From positions 1 to 8,292 of the forward strand of contig URGC01000103.1 of assembly GCA_900547255.1 (NCBI GenBank): 8,292 nt of DNA. Direction: 5' to 3'. The notes under the pieces are model-generated. The model was not told the DNA's origin. It searched no databases and saw nothing but the letters and a program-made list of their open reading frames with translations. A program made the translations under genes and the position numbers. The DNA comes from an uncultured Eubacterium sp. (GTDB lineage: Bacteria; Bacillota; Clostridia; Lachnospirales; Lachnospiraceae). Shown piece by piece: positions 1-7,388 of the stretch (positions are counted from its first letter, which is position 1; every line of letters begins with the position of its first letter).

Positions 1-29
1 AAAAATGGCTACTTACTCATGTTTTTGGT

Positions 30-92
30 GGGTCAAGAGGTCAAAAAACCTCTTGTAAGCAAGCTTGCATCGGCTTTCTGACCTTTTGACCC
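30..92. repeat. Large imperfect inverted repeat with nested dyads in the leader
   Basis: Arms at 30-43 (gggtcaagaggtca) and 79-92 (tgaccttttgaccc) pair over 14 bases with a single G-T pair. Inside lies a second, competing hairpin, 34-41 (caagaggt) with 48-55 (acctcttg) around a 6-base loop, and a perfect 10-base palindrome at 59-68 (gcaagcttgc). The first arm takes part in both the outer and the inner stem, so the two folds exclude each other. No T-run follows on the plus strand, so it is not a standard rightward terminator. It could be the end of an upstream gene's transcript, a regulatory leader, or a copy of a dispersed intergenic repeat; the window cannot decide. Confidence 0.6.
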
Positions 93-164
93 TGGTATCA
101 TAATATCTTAAAACCATGAAACAATCAATTGATTATTCCCTCTGTTGTCGTTAAAATAGGTTTA

Positions 165-170
165 TATAAT
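165..170 (+). promoter_or_regulatory. Candidate -10 box for the plus-strand operon
   Basis: A perfect TATAAT lies about 46 bases before the chosen start of the first gene, which would give a leader of roughly 40 bases. No good -35 stands at 16-18 bases: the nearest TTG-containing hexamer, 145-150 (ttgtcg), leaves only 14 bases, and TATA-like words are common in this AT-rich DNA. The call rests on the -10 match and on its position after the inverted repeat. Confidence 0.3.
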
Positions 171-205
171 GTGGAAGCAGTTTGGAACTGCACTGGATTT
201 ATCAC

Positions 206-210
206 GGAGG
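206..210 (+). promoter_or_regulatory. Ribosome binding site that fixes the first gene's start at 216
   Basis: GGAGG lies 5 bases before ATG at 216. The same reading frame is open further upstream to a TTG at 129, but that codon has no ribosome binding site, and the extra 29 residues have no counterpart in the tandem paralogue, whose start aligns with the one at 216. Confidence 0.85.
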
Positions 211-215
211 ATAAT

Positions 216-1406
216 ATGGGAAACAACCTTAAAGTATATATATACAGATACGGAAGTATCTGCGAGCCAGATGTTATAGATGCATTTAAAAGAATGGGCT
301 TAGAGGTCTATGAAGAAACTGCCGAGATATATAACAAGAATCTCTATCCAGCTCAATGTGTCAAACTCACATCTGACAAGATTATTGATGGCGGATTCGC
401 ATTCGTATTTACCATCAACTTCTTTCCTTGGCTTTCTGATGTCTGCAAAATCGCTAATATTGTATACATCAGCCTTATAGTTGACAGCCCTGTAATGGAA
501 TTATATTCTAATTCACTTTCTAATAACTGCAACAGAATCTTTCTCTTTGATAAAGAACTATATAGAGAATTCAAGGATTATAATCCAGGACACGTATTCG
601 CAGTTCCACTTGCTACTAATATCATCCGCAATGATTCTGTCATAAACTCTGCTGATGATATTCTAAAAGCAAAATACAGCTCTGATATATCATTCATAGG
701 TTCTACATATCAGGAAAAATGTCCCTTCAATGATGCAAAACTTCCTGAATATGAAAAGGGCTATATTGATGGAATTATAGAAGCCCAGCTTAAAGTATAT
801 GGCTATAATTTTATTCAGGATTTAGTATCAGATGAACTTGCACAGACAGTTCTTAACAATATACCAGATGCATACCACTTCCCTGATGGATACAGAAAAA
901 ATGACAGAGCAACCGCTGCCCAGCTATATATCAGTGTCAAAGCTGCTGAACAGGAACGTTTACGTGCTCTTAAAATATTGTCCGATTCTTTCAATGTTGA
1001 TATATATACCCGAAGCGATACTTCTTCTATGCCACATATACACAACCGTGGCTTTGCACGCTCACTTGATGAGATGCCGCTTATATTTAACCAGAGCAAA
1101 ATCAACTTAAATATAACTGCCAAATCAATACGTTCAGGTTTATCTCTGCGTATTTTTGATGTATGCGGATGCGGCGGTTTCCTCATCACCAATTACCAGA
1201 CGGAGCTGTCTGAATATTTTGAGATTGGCAAAGACCTTGTTGCATACGAAAGTATGGAACACCTTAAAGAATTATGCAGCTATTATCTGTCCCATGATGA
1301 TGAGAGACTTGAAATTGCATCACATGGCTGTGAAACAGTACGAAATCATTACACTTATGACATACTGCTTTTAAAGATGATAGATATGTCATTCCCTGCA
1401 AAGTGA
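216..1406 (+). CDS. DUF3880/CgeB-like glycosyltransferase, copy 1
   Basis: This 396-residue protein appears to be a cytoplasmic GT-B glycosyltransferase of the type with an N-terminal DUF3880-like half and a C-terminal Glyco_trans_1_2-like half. It would transfer a sugar from a nucleotide donor to a glycan or protein; donor and acceptor are not readable. Seen: an N-terminal strand KVYIY, a central segment with IVDSP (88-92) and FLFDKE (109-114), DISFIGSTY (157-165), and a C-terminal donor-site-like region with INLNIT (296-301), SGLSLRIFDVCGCGGFL (307-323) and NYQTEL. No signal peptide or membrane segment is evident. The start at 216 is chosen over the longer frame because of its GGAGG. It is followed 10 bases later by a clear paralogue with matching motifs throughout. 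The family call comes from motif recognition and is fairly secure at fold level, weak at substrate level. Confidence 0.8.
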   Translation: MGNNLKVYIYRYGSICEPDVIDAFKRMGLEVYEETAEIYNKNLYPAQCVKLTSDKIIDGGFAFVFTINFFPWLSDVCKIANIVYISLIVDSPVMELYSNSLSNNCNRIFLFDKELYREFKDYNPGHVFAVPLATNIIRNDSVINSADDILKAKYSSDISFIGSTYQEKCPFNDAKLPEYEKGYIDGIIEAQLKVYGYNFIQDLVSDELAQTVLNNIPDAYHFPDGYRKNDRATAAQLYISVKAAEQERLRALKILSDSFNVDIYTRSDTSSMPHIHNRGFARSLDEMPLIFNQSKINLNITAKSIRSGLSLRIFDVCGCGGFLITNYQTELSEYFEIGKDLVAYESMEHLKELCSYYLSHDDERLEIASHGCETVRNHYTYDILLLKMIDMSFPAK

Positions 1407-1416
1407 GGTTTAAATT

Positions 1417-2583
1417 ATGAAAGTTCTTATATATGAATGGAAAAATTTCGGTGTAGAAGATATATGTGATGCTCTGTCATCCATTTCACATACCTACAAA
1501 GTCATAACTGATGACGCTGTACACGACAGAGTCAATCCAGAATTCGATTCACGTTTTGAAGCAGCCATAAGTGAAGGCTTTGACTGTGTATTTACTTTTA
1601 ATTTCAGTCCTGTCATATCTAATAATTGCAAACGCTTTAATATTCCATATATAGCATTTATCTATGATAGTCCGCTGATTACACTTTACTCATACACAAT
1701 AATCAATCCTTGTAATTATGTTTTTATATTTGACAAAAAGCAATATCTGGAATTAAAAAATGCTGGTATCAACACCGTGTATTATGCTCCACTTGCAGCT
1801 AATGTGAATAGACTTTCCAGACAGATAAATGATAATTCAACCGGCAAGGCAGATACATACAAAGGTGATATATCATTTGTAGGTTCTATGTATAATGAAA
1901 AGCATAACCTTTTTGACAGATTAAAAGATCTTCCACCATATGTATCAGGCTATCTTGATGCAATTATGCAGGCACAGCTTAAAGTATATGGCTACTACTT
2001 CATCGATAAGCTGTTACTACCTGATATCGTAAAAGAACTGCAAAAAAGTGTTCCTGTATCCCCTAACAAAGATGGTGTTGAAACTGTTGAATATGTCTAC
2101 GCTAATTATTTTCTTGCAAGAAAAATGGCATCAATTGAAAGAACTGATATATTAAGCAGACTGTCGGAATTATTTAACATCAATCTATATACGCCTAATC
2201 CTACGCCAGAGCTCCCATTAGTCAATAATAAAGGAGCAATAGACTATTATGATGATATGCCATACGTTTTCAACAACAGTAAAATCAATCTTAATATAAC
2301 ACTTCGTTCTATACAAAGCGGTATTCCTCTACGATGTATAGATATAATGGCTTCTGGGGGATTTTTATTAAGCAACTACCAGGAAGATTTTTATGATTCT
2401 TTTATACCAGGAGAAGATTGTATTCTATATGAATCTATAGACGATTGTATAGACAAATGCAGATATTATCTTGCACACGAATCTGAGCGGACACAGATTG
2501 CCTTGAATGGTCTGGGACGTATACGTGATAACCATACTTATGAGATACGTCTGTCACAGATTTTTAATATAGTATTTAATTAA
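1417..2583 (+). CDS. DUF3880/CgeB-like glycosyltransferase, copy 2
   Basis: This 388-residue protein is collinear with the preceding gene product: MKVLIYEW at the start, FIYDSP (81-86), FIFDKK (103-108), DISFVGSMYNEK (151-162), QAQLKVYGYYFI (185-196), INLNIT (290-295) and SGIPLRCIDIMASGGFLLSNYQ (301-322). The shared motifs in the same order indicate a tandem duplication that has since diverged. It is predicted to be a GT-B glycosyltransferase in the cytoplasm, probably adding a different residue, or the same residue to a different position, from its partner. A GAGG ribosome binding site at 1405-1408 overlaps the TGA of the upstream gene, so the two are probably translationally linked. The two copies differ most in the segment between KVYGY and the LNIT motif (about residues 198-285), a possible place for acceptor specificity to vary. 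Substrate is unknown. Confidence 0.8.
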   Translation: MKVLIYEWKNFGVEDICDALSSISHTYKVITDDAVHDRVNPEFDSRFEAAISEGFDCVFTFNFSPVISNNCKRFNIPYIAFIYDSPLITLYSYTIINPCNYVFIFDKKQYLELKNAGINTVYYAPLAANVNRLSRQINDNSTGKADTYKGDISFVGSMYNEKHNLFDRLKDLPPYVSGYLDAIMQAQLKVYGYYFIDKLLLPDIVKELQKSVPVSPNKDGVETVEYVYANYFLARKMASIERTDILSRLSELFNINLYTPNPTPELPLVNNKGAIDYYDDMPYVFNNSKINLNITLRSIQSGIPLRCIDIMASGGFLLSNYQEDFYDSFIPGEDCILYESIDDCIDKCRYYLAHESERTQIALNGLGRIRDNHTYEIRLSQIFNIVFN

Positions 2584-2597
2584 TTACGGAGGATTAT

Positions 2598-3572
2598 ATG
2601 CTTTATTTTCCAGATGAGTATTTTAATGATGAGATAAGGTGTGATTTTCATATCGAAGCGAAGATGAAACATGCATGGGCTGCACAGCTTGAAGTTCTTG
2701 AAGAAATCCGCCGTATATGTAACGAATGTAATATACGTTTCTTTGCAGACTGGGGTACACTTCTCGGAGCTGTAAGGCACAAAGGATTCATTCCATGGGA
2801 TGACGATCTTGATATAGGAATGTTACGAGATGATTATAACCATTTTCTTGAACTTGCTCCATCAAAGCTGTCATCATTCTATGAACTGAAAAGCCTGTAC
2901 AATGATCCGCTTCACGACAATGTTAAATGCCGTGTTATCAATGGACGTTATATGAATTTTGACAGAGAACATCTTAAAAATTTTCATGACTGTCCATATG
3001 TTGTCGGTATTGATATATTTCCTATTGATTATATTCCTTCTGATAAGAATGTAATGAATGAGCAGTTGCAGGAGATTGAACTGGTTCTATCTGCTGCGGG
3101 CAGCCTTCCCGAAGACAAAGCTGTCACACCTGAGCAGATGAATTTAGTTGAAAACATCCAGAAAACATTCAATGTGACATTCAATCCTGACAACAGGTTA
3201 TTTCATGAATTAAAAAAACTTGTTGATATTCTCAGTTCAAAATACACTGCCAACGAATCCTGCGAGGTATGCTCCATGATTGATTTAGCTGGTGGGTGGG
3301 ATTACCATGTTCCAATTGATTGCTATAAAGACATTACTGATATGCCTTTTGAGAATACAACAATTCCTGTTCCTATAGGTTATGATATTATTTTAAAAAT
3401 AAAATATGGCGAAGGATATATGACACCATTGAATACCGGCAGCTCTCACGACTATCCATTCTATGCCAAACAGGAACAAGCGTTAAAATCTGTTATCGAA
3501 TCTGAATTTAACACTTCAATCACAGATGATGAGCTTGATGCTCTTATTGATGCCAAAATTAAAGGAGCGTGA
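2598..3572 (+). CDS. LicD-family phospho-substituent transferase
   Basis: This 324-residue protein carries the LicD signature, with WGTLLGAVRHKGFIPWDDD at 52-70 followed by LDIGM. The aspartates at 68-70 and 72 are the expected metal-binding residues of the nucleotidyltransferase-like fold. Further family-like segments are GIDIFPIDY (137-145) and PIGYDIILKIKYGEGYM (259-275), with about 324 residues being normal for the family. Known members move phosphocholine (LicD) or, in the related fukutin group, ribitol phosphate from CDP-activated donors onto glycans. Here the substituent is unknown, and no choline uptake or activation genes are in view. CGGAGGA stands 4-5 bases before the ATG. It ends the plus-strand operon, 14 bases after the second glycosyltransferase, so it probably decorates the same glycan. 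Its stop lies in the hairpin shared with the convergent gene. Confidence 0.88.
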   Translation: MLYFPDEYFNDEIRCDFHIEAKMKHAWAAQLEVLEEIRRICNECNIRFFADWGTLLGAVRHKGFIPWDDDLDIGMLRDDYNHFLELAPSKLSSFYELKSLYNDPLHDNVKCRVINGRYMNFDREHLKNFHDCPYVVGIDIFPIDYIPSDKNVMNEQLQEIELVLSAAGSLPEDKAVTPEQMNLVENIQKTFNVTFNPDNRLFHELKKLVDILSSKYTANESCEVCSMIDLAGGWDYHVPIDCYKDITDMPFENTTIPVPIGYDIILKIKYGEGYMTPLNTGSSHDYPFYAKQEQALKSVIESEFNTSITDDELDALIDAKIKGA

Positions 3573-3588
3573 TTTTATAATCCGCTCC
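3555..3588 (-). terminator. Hairpin over both convergent stop codons; terminator of the minus-strand operon
   Basis: GGAGCG (3564-3569) pairs with CGCTCC (3583-3588), and GATT (3571-3574) pairs with AATC (3579-3582). Together they form a 10-base-pair stem with one bulged base (3570) and a 4-base loop (3575-3578). Read on the minus strand, the stem is followed at once by TTTAATTTT (3563-3555), the T-rich tail expected of an intrinsic terminator. On the plus strand no T-run follows, so termination of the left operon here is less certain. The structure contains the TGA of the LicD gene and the TAA of the isomerase gene. Confidence 0.65.
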
Positions 3589-4492
3589 AGTACTCTCCTA
3601 TATCATGAATTGTTTTTAACACTGTTTCCTGCATACTCATAGGAAAACTGTTCATTGTTGGATATGTCTCAAAACTTAATGTTCCACTAAATCCAATATC
3701 CTTTAATGCATTAATTAATTCATTCCAGTCCTGACCACTTGCCGCGTCATCTCCAAAAGAATATGGCAGCTGGTGCAGGTCACCTTTTGCATCATTCTCA
3801 TGAAGATGCAATGCTTTAAGCCTGCTGCCCATTATACGAATAAATTCCACAGGGTCACGCTTTACAAGCTGTAGATGTCCCGCATCAAGGCAGAATCCGA
3901 ACAACTCCTGTCCCGCATATTCATTAAGCGTATCTATATATCTGACTGCTTCCTCTGGATCAGCGCAAACACCTTCTACTAGACGTTCTCCAAGTCCTTC
4001 ATACAGATTCTCAAAACATATACCCACATTACACTGTTTAAGTATTGGCACAAGCATTTTGAAATATTCGACATTAGTATTAAATTCGACCGTTTTGTTA
4101 TACTTATACTGCATCTTAAATGGATGTACAACAACCCATGGTACACCAAGAACTTCCGCTATGACAAGACTTTTAGGAATTACCTCGCCCTGCATATAAT
4201 CATTCTGTTTTCCCCTGCCTTCAACTCTCACAGGATATGGCGCATGCATCTGCGATGCCTTTATTCCATACTTATCCATTGCCATTCTGTACTGCATAAA
4301 ATACTGCAAAAGATTGTTAATATCTTCACTAAAGAATCCATTTAATTTACCTGCATACAAATCTGTATTCTTAAGAAACGAATCTATATTAATATCAACG
4401 CAGTCAAATCCAGCCTCATGAATCATACAGAACGCTTCATCAATATCTTTTTCTGGAAGTAATCCTTTTGTCTGAACTCCTACTTTATACAT
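3575..4492 (-). CDS. Sugar phosphate isomerase/epimerase-like TIM barrel (AP endonuclease 2 / xylose isomerase-like)
   Basis: This 305-residue protein has the pattern of the xylose isomerase-like barrel family (PF01261 type), which binds a divalent metal and isomerises or epimerises sugars, keto-sugars or inositol derivatives. Expected ligand and catalytic positions are all present: MHAP (His83), VVHPF (His123), FENL (Glu161), LDAGH (Asp203, His206), LHLHEND (His229/231, Asp234) and SFET (Glu275). It looks catalytically complete and cytosolic, with no signal peptide. GGAGG at 4499-4503, 6 bases from the ATG, supports the start. It is the last gene of the minus-strand operon, 15 bases after its divergent paralogue and downstream of two Gfo/Idh/MocA oxidoreductases, a pairing seen in inositol and 3-keto-sugar pathways. 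An endonuclease role is unlikely in this setting. The substrate cannot be told. Confidence 0.85.
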   Translation of the reverse strand: MYKVGVQTKGLLPEKDIDEAFCMIHEAGFDCVDINIDSFLKNTDLYAGKLNGFFSEDINNLLQYFMQYRMAMDKYGIKASQMHAPYPVRVEGRGKQNDYMQGEVIPKSLVIAEVLGVPWVVVHPFKMQYKYNKTVEFNTNVEYFKMLVPILKQCNVGICFENLYEGLGERLVEGVCADPEEAVRYIDTLNEYAGQELFGFCLDAGHLQLVKRDPVEFIRIMGSRLKALHLHENDAKGDLHQLPYSFGDDAASGQDWNELINALKDIGFSGTLSFETYPTMNSFPMSMQETVLKTIHDIGEYWSGL

Positions 4493-4507
4493 CTTTCACC
4501 TCCATGT

Positions 4508-5575
4508 CTATATATAATACTGGTCAATGAAACAGTCATACTCTATGCCCATATTTTTAAGCTGTTTTCCGATTGGTTCATAATTCATATTACATATCCA
4601 GACATTTCTTTCCTCTGGTGGAATATCAAGAATAGCATCAGGTGATTTTATCTCTATACCCAGACGCTCCTCACCCCACACCTCTTTATTGTTATCCACT
4701 ATAAACTTCGGTGGGTACTTATCGCCAAAGCTTATCATATAATCCCTGAACATATTGCCAGCCCCAAAAAGTATCAGCTGCCTGCCATCCTGGTTCAGTT
4801 TATCCGCAAATCCAAATTCCTTTTCCCACTCAGCAGCCATTCCTTCAAGAAGCCTTATCATGCTGTGATGCAGGACAGCAGGTGTTCTCTTCCATGTTCC
4901 CACATTATTAAACACTATAAAGCCACTAAAATCATACTTAATAAGCATTCCTATAACTCTATATATATCTGTAGCCCTCGTACCTCTGTCAACCGTGAAT
5001 GTAAATGGCATCTGCGCCATATCTTCAGCTCCGTCATTATCATTGACATGCACAAGAACAAGGCAAGACATGCAATCCTCTATAAATGCTTTCAGATTAC
5101 TTCCTAACAGATTAGCCACTCCGATATCTGCACATATTCCAACATTATCATAATTATATCTGCTCCTGATATCAGAAACTATTGCACACAGCTTTCGTCC
5201 CTCCGAAAATGGACCATATATATATACTTCATTCTTCTCAACATTGCTGTTCTCTATCAGAAGTGTCATACCATATATCTTTATTTTATCCATGCTGTTA
5301 TCCAGTAACTTCATAAGTTGTCCGCCATCTTTTATGCCCTTTGTCTCCAAAACAACATAGATACACCCAGCCTTACTCAGTCTTTCAAAAACATCATCTG
5401 TTATATCACCATCTTTTACTGGATTCCACACTGCCCCCTTTATATGTATATCTTTGTCATCATTAAAAATATCATCAGCCTCAGCAATACGGATTTCTAA
5501 TGACTCGTTAAATATACTTTCATTCACAGCCTGTTTGTCCATAACATTAAGATACTGTATTCCAGCTTTAAACAT
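4508..5575 (-). CDS. Degenerate isomerase-like barrel fused to a C-terminal Rossmann-like domain
   Basis: This 355-residue protein has two parts. Residues 1 to about 250 align by motif with the neighbouring complete isomerase: MFKAGIQ against MYKVGVQ, LLIENS (Glu108), ADIG (Asp150), LVHVNDND (His176) and MPFTFTV against LPYSFGD. Several expected metal or catalytic residues are replaced, so the position of His206 is Val153, Glu275 is Asn223, and the HxP histidine is lost (VVLETK). Residues 265-355 form a separate domain with LILFGAGN (267-274), FIVDNNKEVWG (291-301) and a final CFIDQYY. This resembles the small Rossmann-like modules attached to enzymes in surface-glycan clusters. GAGGAGG sits 5 bases from the ATG and touches the stop of the upstream gene. 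It may have a narrowed activity or be a non-catalytic partner of the next gene's product. The function is unassigned. Confidence 0.7.
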   Translation of the reverse strand: MFKAGIQYLNVMDKQAVNESIFNESLEIRIAEADDIFNDDKDIHIKGAVWNPVKDGDITDDVFERLSKAGCIYVVLETKGIKDGGQLMKLLDNSMDKIKIYGMTLLIENSNVEKNEVYIYGPFSEGRKLCAIVSDIRSRYNYDNVGICADIGVANLLGSNLKAFIEDCMSCLVLVHVNDNDGAEDMAQMPFTFTVDRGTRATDIYRVIGMLIKYDFSGFIVFNNVGTWKRTPAVLHHSMIRLLEGMAAEWEKEFGFADKLNQDGRQLILFGAGNMFRDYMISFGDKYPPKFIVDNNKEVWGEERLGIEIKSPDAILDIPPEERNVWICNMNYEPIGKQLKNMGIEYDCFIDQYYI

Positions 5576-5586
5576 GTCCGCCTCCT

Positions 5587-7368
5587 CTATAGATATCTTT
5601 CAGGTACATTAGTAATTATATCTGTCACACCATATGCTCTGTATCTTGTAAGGTCATCATCCTTGAGTACTCTTCCATCTTCAAAAAATGGCTCTTCAAA
5701 ATTCCATGCTCTTACCGGTTTTCCTTTGAAGTCATCCGGTATCTCTGCTCCCATAGATATTATAGCAGGATGAATTGCATCAGCATTTGTCTGTCTTCCA
5801 TACATGATACAGTCATCAATATATGATGCAAGCATTCCAGTCTTAACATTCTTATCTATCTTTTTCATCAACGCAACCGATTCTGGTAGAAATGATGAAT
5901 ACACAATATAATCCTGTAATCCATACCTTGATACAATATCATATGTATCTCTCTCTATACCTTCATATCTTATCTTACTTGTCTTTAATTCTATATTGAT
6001 AAGTAGTCCGTTTTTTTCACAATATGGTTTAAGAAGAGCAAGCACCTCATCCAATGTAGGTATGTGCGTATATGTACTCTCACCTTGTGAATCCCTGCCT
6101 GCATATATTTTAAGATTTTTTATCTCTTCTAAAGTATATTCACATACGTTCTTGTCACCATCTGTAACACGTCCTACATTTTCATCGTGAAATACAACAA
6201 CCTGCTTATCACTGGTATACTGAACATCCAGCTCTATTCCAGTTATACCTTTAAGTCTGGCTGCTGCCTCAAAACTTTCAAGGGTATTCTCTGGATATCT
6301 CATGCTGCACCCTCTATGTGCCCATATTCCAGGCTTAGAGAGCTGCTCGTTCTTGCTCTCAATGTATCCCTGACAGAGCTTCCACCAAGGTGTGTTCCAT
6401 TTTACAAACTGCTCCATTATATCAGCCATTGTGATACTTTCATCATTATGAACACATATATCAGCTATTCCCTTAACTTCATCATCTTCTGATATAGCCC
6501 CGGATGCTTTCATGACATCCACAAGGAATATTGCCATCTCATACTGCAGACCTGAGCCTTCATATGGAACTTCATAATTCTCAATAACAGATGCATCCTC
6601 ATATCTTACCTGAAATTTCTTGGTCATCCACCAAGGAGATGGAACTAATATATATCCCTTCGTTCCTGTTATAAGGAGCTGTCCTTCGCTCTTTGCACCC
6701 ATTCCAGTCTTTACTGTTGCAAATGCCTCTTTAAATCTGAATTCTGCTTTGGTATATATATCAACCCCACCAAGCTCTCTTACACATTTAAAATCGACTT
6801 CCTCATAATCACATCCTAACAGACGGAAGATAGGAAGCATGCAATAGCTTCCAAATTCAAGCATACTGCCATTATATACAGGATTTCTGAACTCTCTTGT
6901 ATTATTAAATGTAAGTCTTGTAAATGCAGCCTCAACATCCACAACTCTTCCTATCTTGCCACTCTTAACATGCTCTATCACAGCATTAAATCCCGGACAA
7001 AACGCAGTCTTTACAGCCTCTTTTAACACAACATTATTCTGTTTTGCAAGCTCATACAGGAATGCAGCCTCACTCCTCTTTAAAGCAAGAGGTTTCTCAC
7101 ACAGTACATGCTTATCCTTATTTAACATATAACTACAGTACTGGGCATGTGTCTCATGTGGAGATGCTACATATACAATATCAACACATTCAGCTAACTC
7201 TTCAAGCTTATCTGTATATTTTGCTATCTTATTTTTCTCTGCGAATCTTCTTGCACTATCAATTTGGGGATTGTATACACAAACGCACTCAACTTCAAGT
7301 CCGGAAAGTCCCGTCTTTACCATTCTATCCGCAATTCTTCCGGTTCCAATTATTCCTAATCTATACAT
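5587..7368 (-). CDS. Gfo/Idh/MocA oxidoreductase fused to a glycerophosphodiester phosphodiesterase domain
   Basis: This 593-residue protein joins two enzymes. Residues 1 to about 324 are a complete Gfo/Idh/MocA NAD(P)-dependent oxidoreductase: GIIGTGRIA (5-13) binds the dinucleotide, CEKPLA holds the catalytic Lys92, and MLEFGSYCMLP places Tyr175 where the dihydrodiol dehydrogenase/GFOR subgroup has its catalytic Tyr. Residues 348-593 are a full-length GDPD domain: AHRG (His351, Arg352), PENTLESF, IELD (Glu379, Asp381), FHDE (His394) and NIELK (Glu460, Lys462), ending TNVPERYL. All core GDPD metal and acid-base residues are present. There is no signal peptide, so both act in the cytosol. The start has AGAGGT 6 bases upstream. 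The unfused paralogue one gene upstream ends where residue 324 lies here, which marks the join. It would oxidise a sugar or polyol and cleave a phosphodiester, perhaps of a glycerophosphoryl compound; the substrate is inferred only by family. Confidence 0.88.
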   Translation of the reverse strand: MYRLGIIGTGRIADRMVKTGLSGLEVECVCVYNPQIDSARRFAEKNKIAKYTDKLEELAECVDIVYVASPHETHAQYCSYMLNKDKHVLCEKPLALKRSEAAFLYELAKQNNVVLKEAVKTAFCPGFNAVIEHVKSGKIGRVVDVEAAFTRLTFNNTREFRNPVYNGSMLEFGSYCMLPIFRLLGCDYEEVDFKCVRELGGVDIYTKAEFRFKEAFATVKTGMGAKSEGQLLITGTKGYILVPSPWWMTKKFQVRYEDASVIENYEVPYEGSGLQYEMAIFLVDVMKASGAISEDDEVKGIADICVHNDESITMADIMEQFVKWNTPWWKLCQGYIESKNEQLSKPGIWAHRGCSMRYPENTLESFEAAARLKGITGIELDVQYTSDKQVVVFHDENVGRVTDGDKNVCEYTLEEIKNLKIYAGRDSQGESTYTHIPTLDEVLALLKPYCEKNGLLINIELKTSKIRYEGIERDTYDIVSRYGLQDYIVYSSFLPESVALMKKIDKNVKTGMLASYIDDCIMYGRQTNADAIHPAIISMGAEIPDDFKGKPVRAWNFEEPFFEDGRVLKDDDLTRYRAYGVTDIITNVPERYL

Positions 7369-7388
7369 AACAATACCTCTGCACCAAA

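Noticed and set aside
5..58. A 17-codon reading frame (ATG at 5) overlapping the inverted repeat, a possible leader peptide
   Set aside because: There is too little sequence upstream to judge a ribosome binding site, and the product has no recognisable run of regulatory codons.
86..104. TTGACC (86-91) with CATAAT (99-104) as a promoter
   Set aside because: The spacer is only 7 bases, far below the 16-18 expected, and TTGACC is part of the inverted-repeat arm.
116..154. A 12-codon reading frame starting at ATG 116
   Set aside because: No ribosome binding site precedes it and nothing else supports it as a gene.
129..215. An N-terminal extension of the first glycosyltransferase starting at TTG 129
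   Set aside because: It has no ribosome binding site, uses a rare start, and has no match in the paralogue; a strong GGAGG precedes ATG 216.
815..1192. A 125-codon antisense frame inside the first glycosyltransferase
   Set aside because: It lies wholly opposite a well-supported conserved gene, its composition is typical of a shadow frame, and no start signal was seen.
7044..7370. A 108-codon plus-strand frame opposite the N-terminus of the fusion protein
   Set aside because: It is antisense to the conserved Rossmann domain and its translation shows no recognisable domain.
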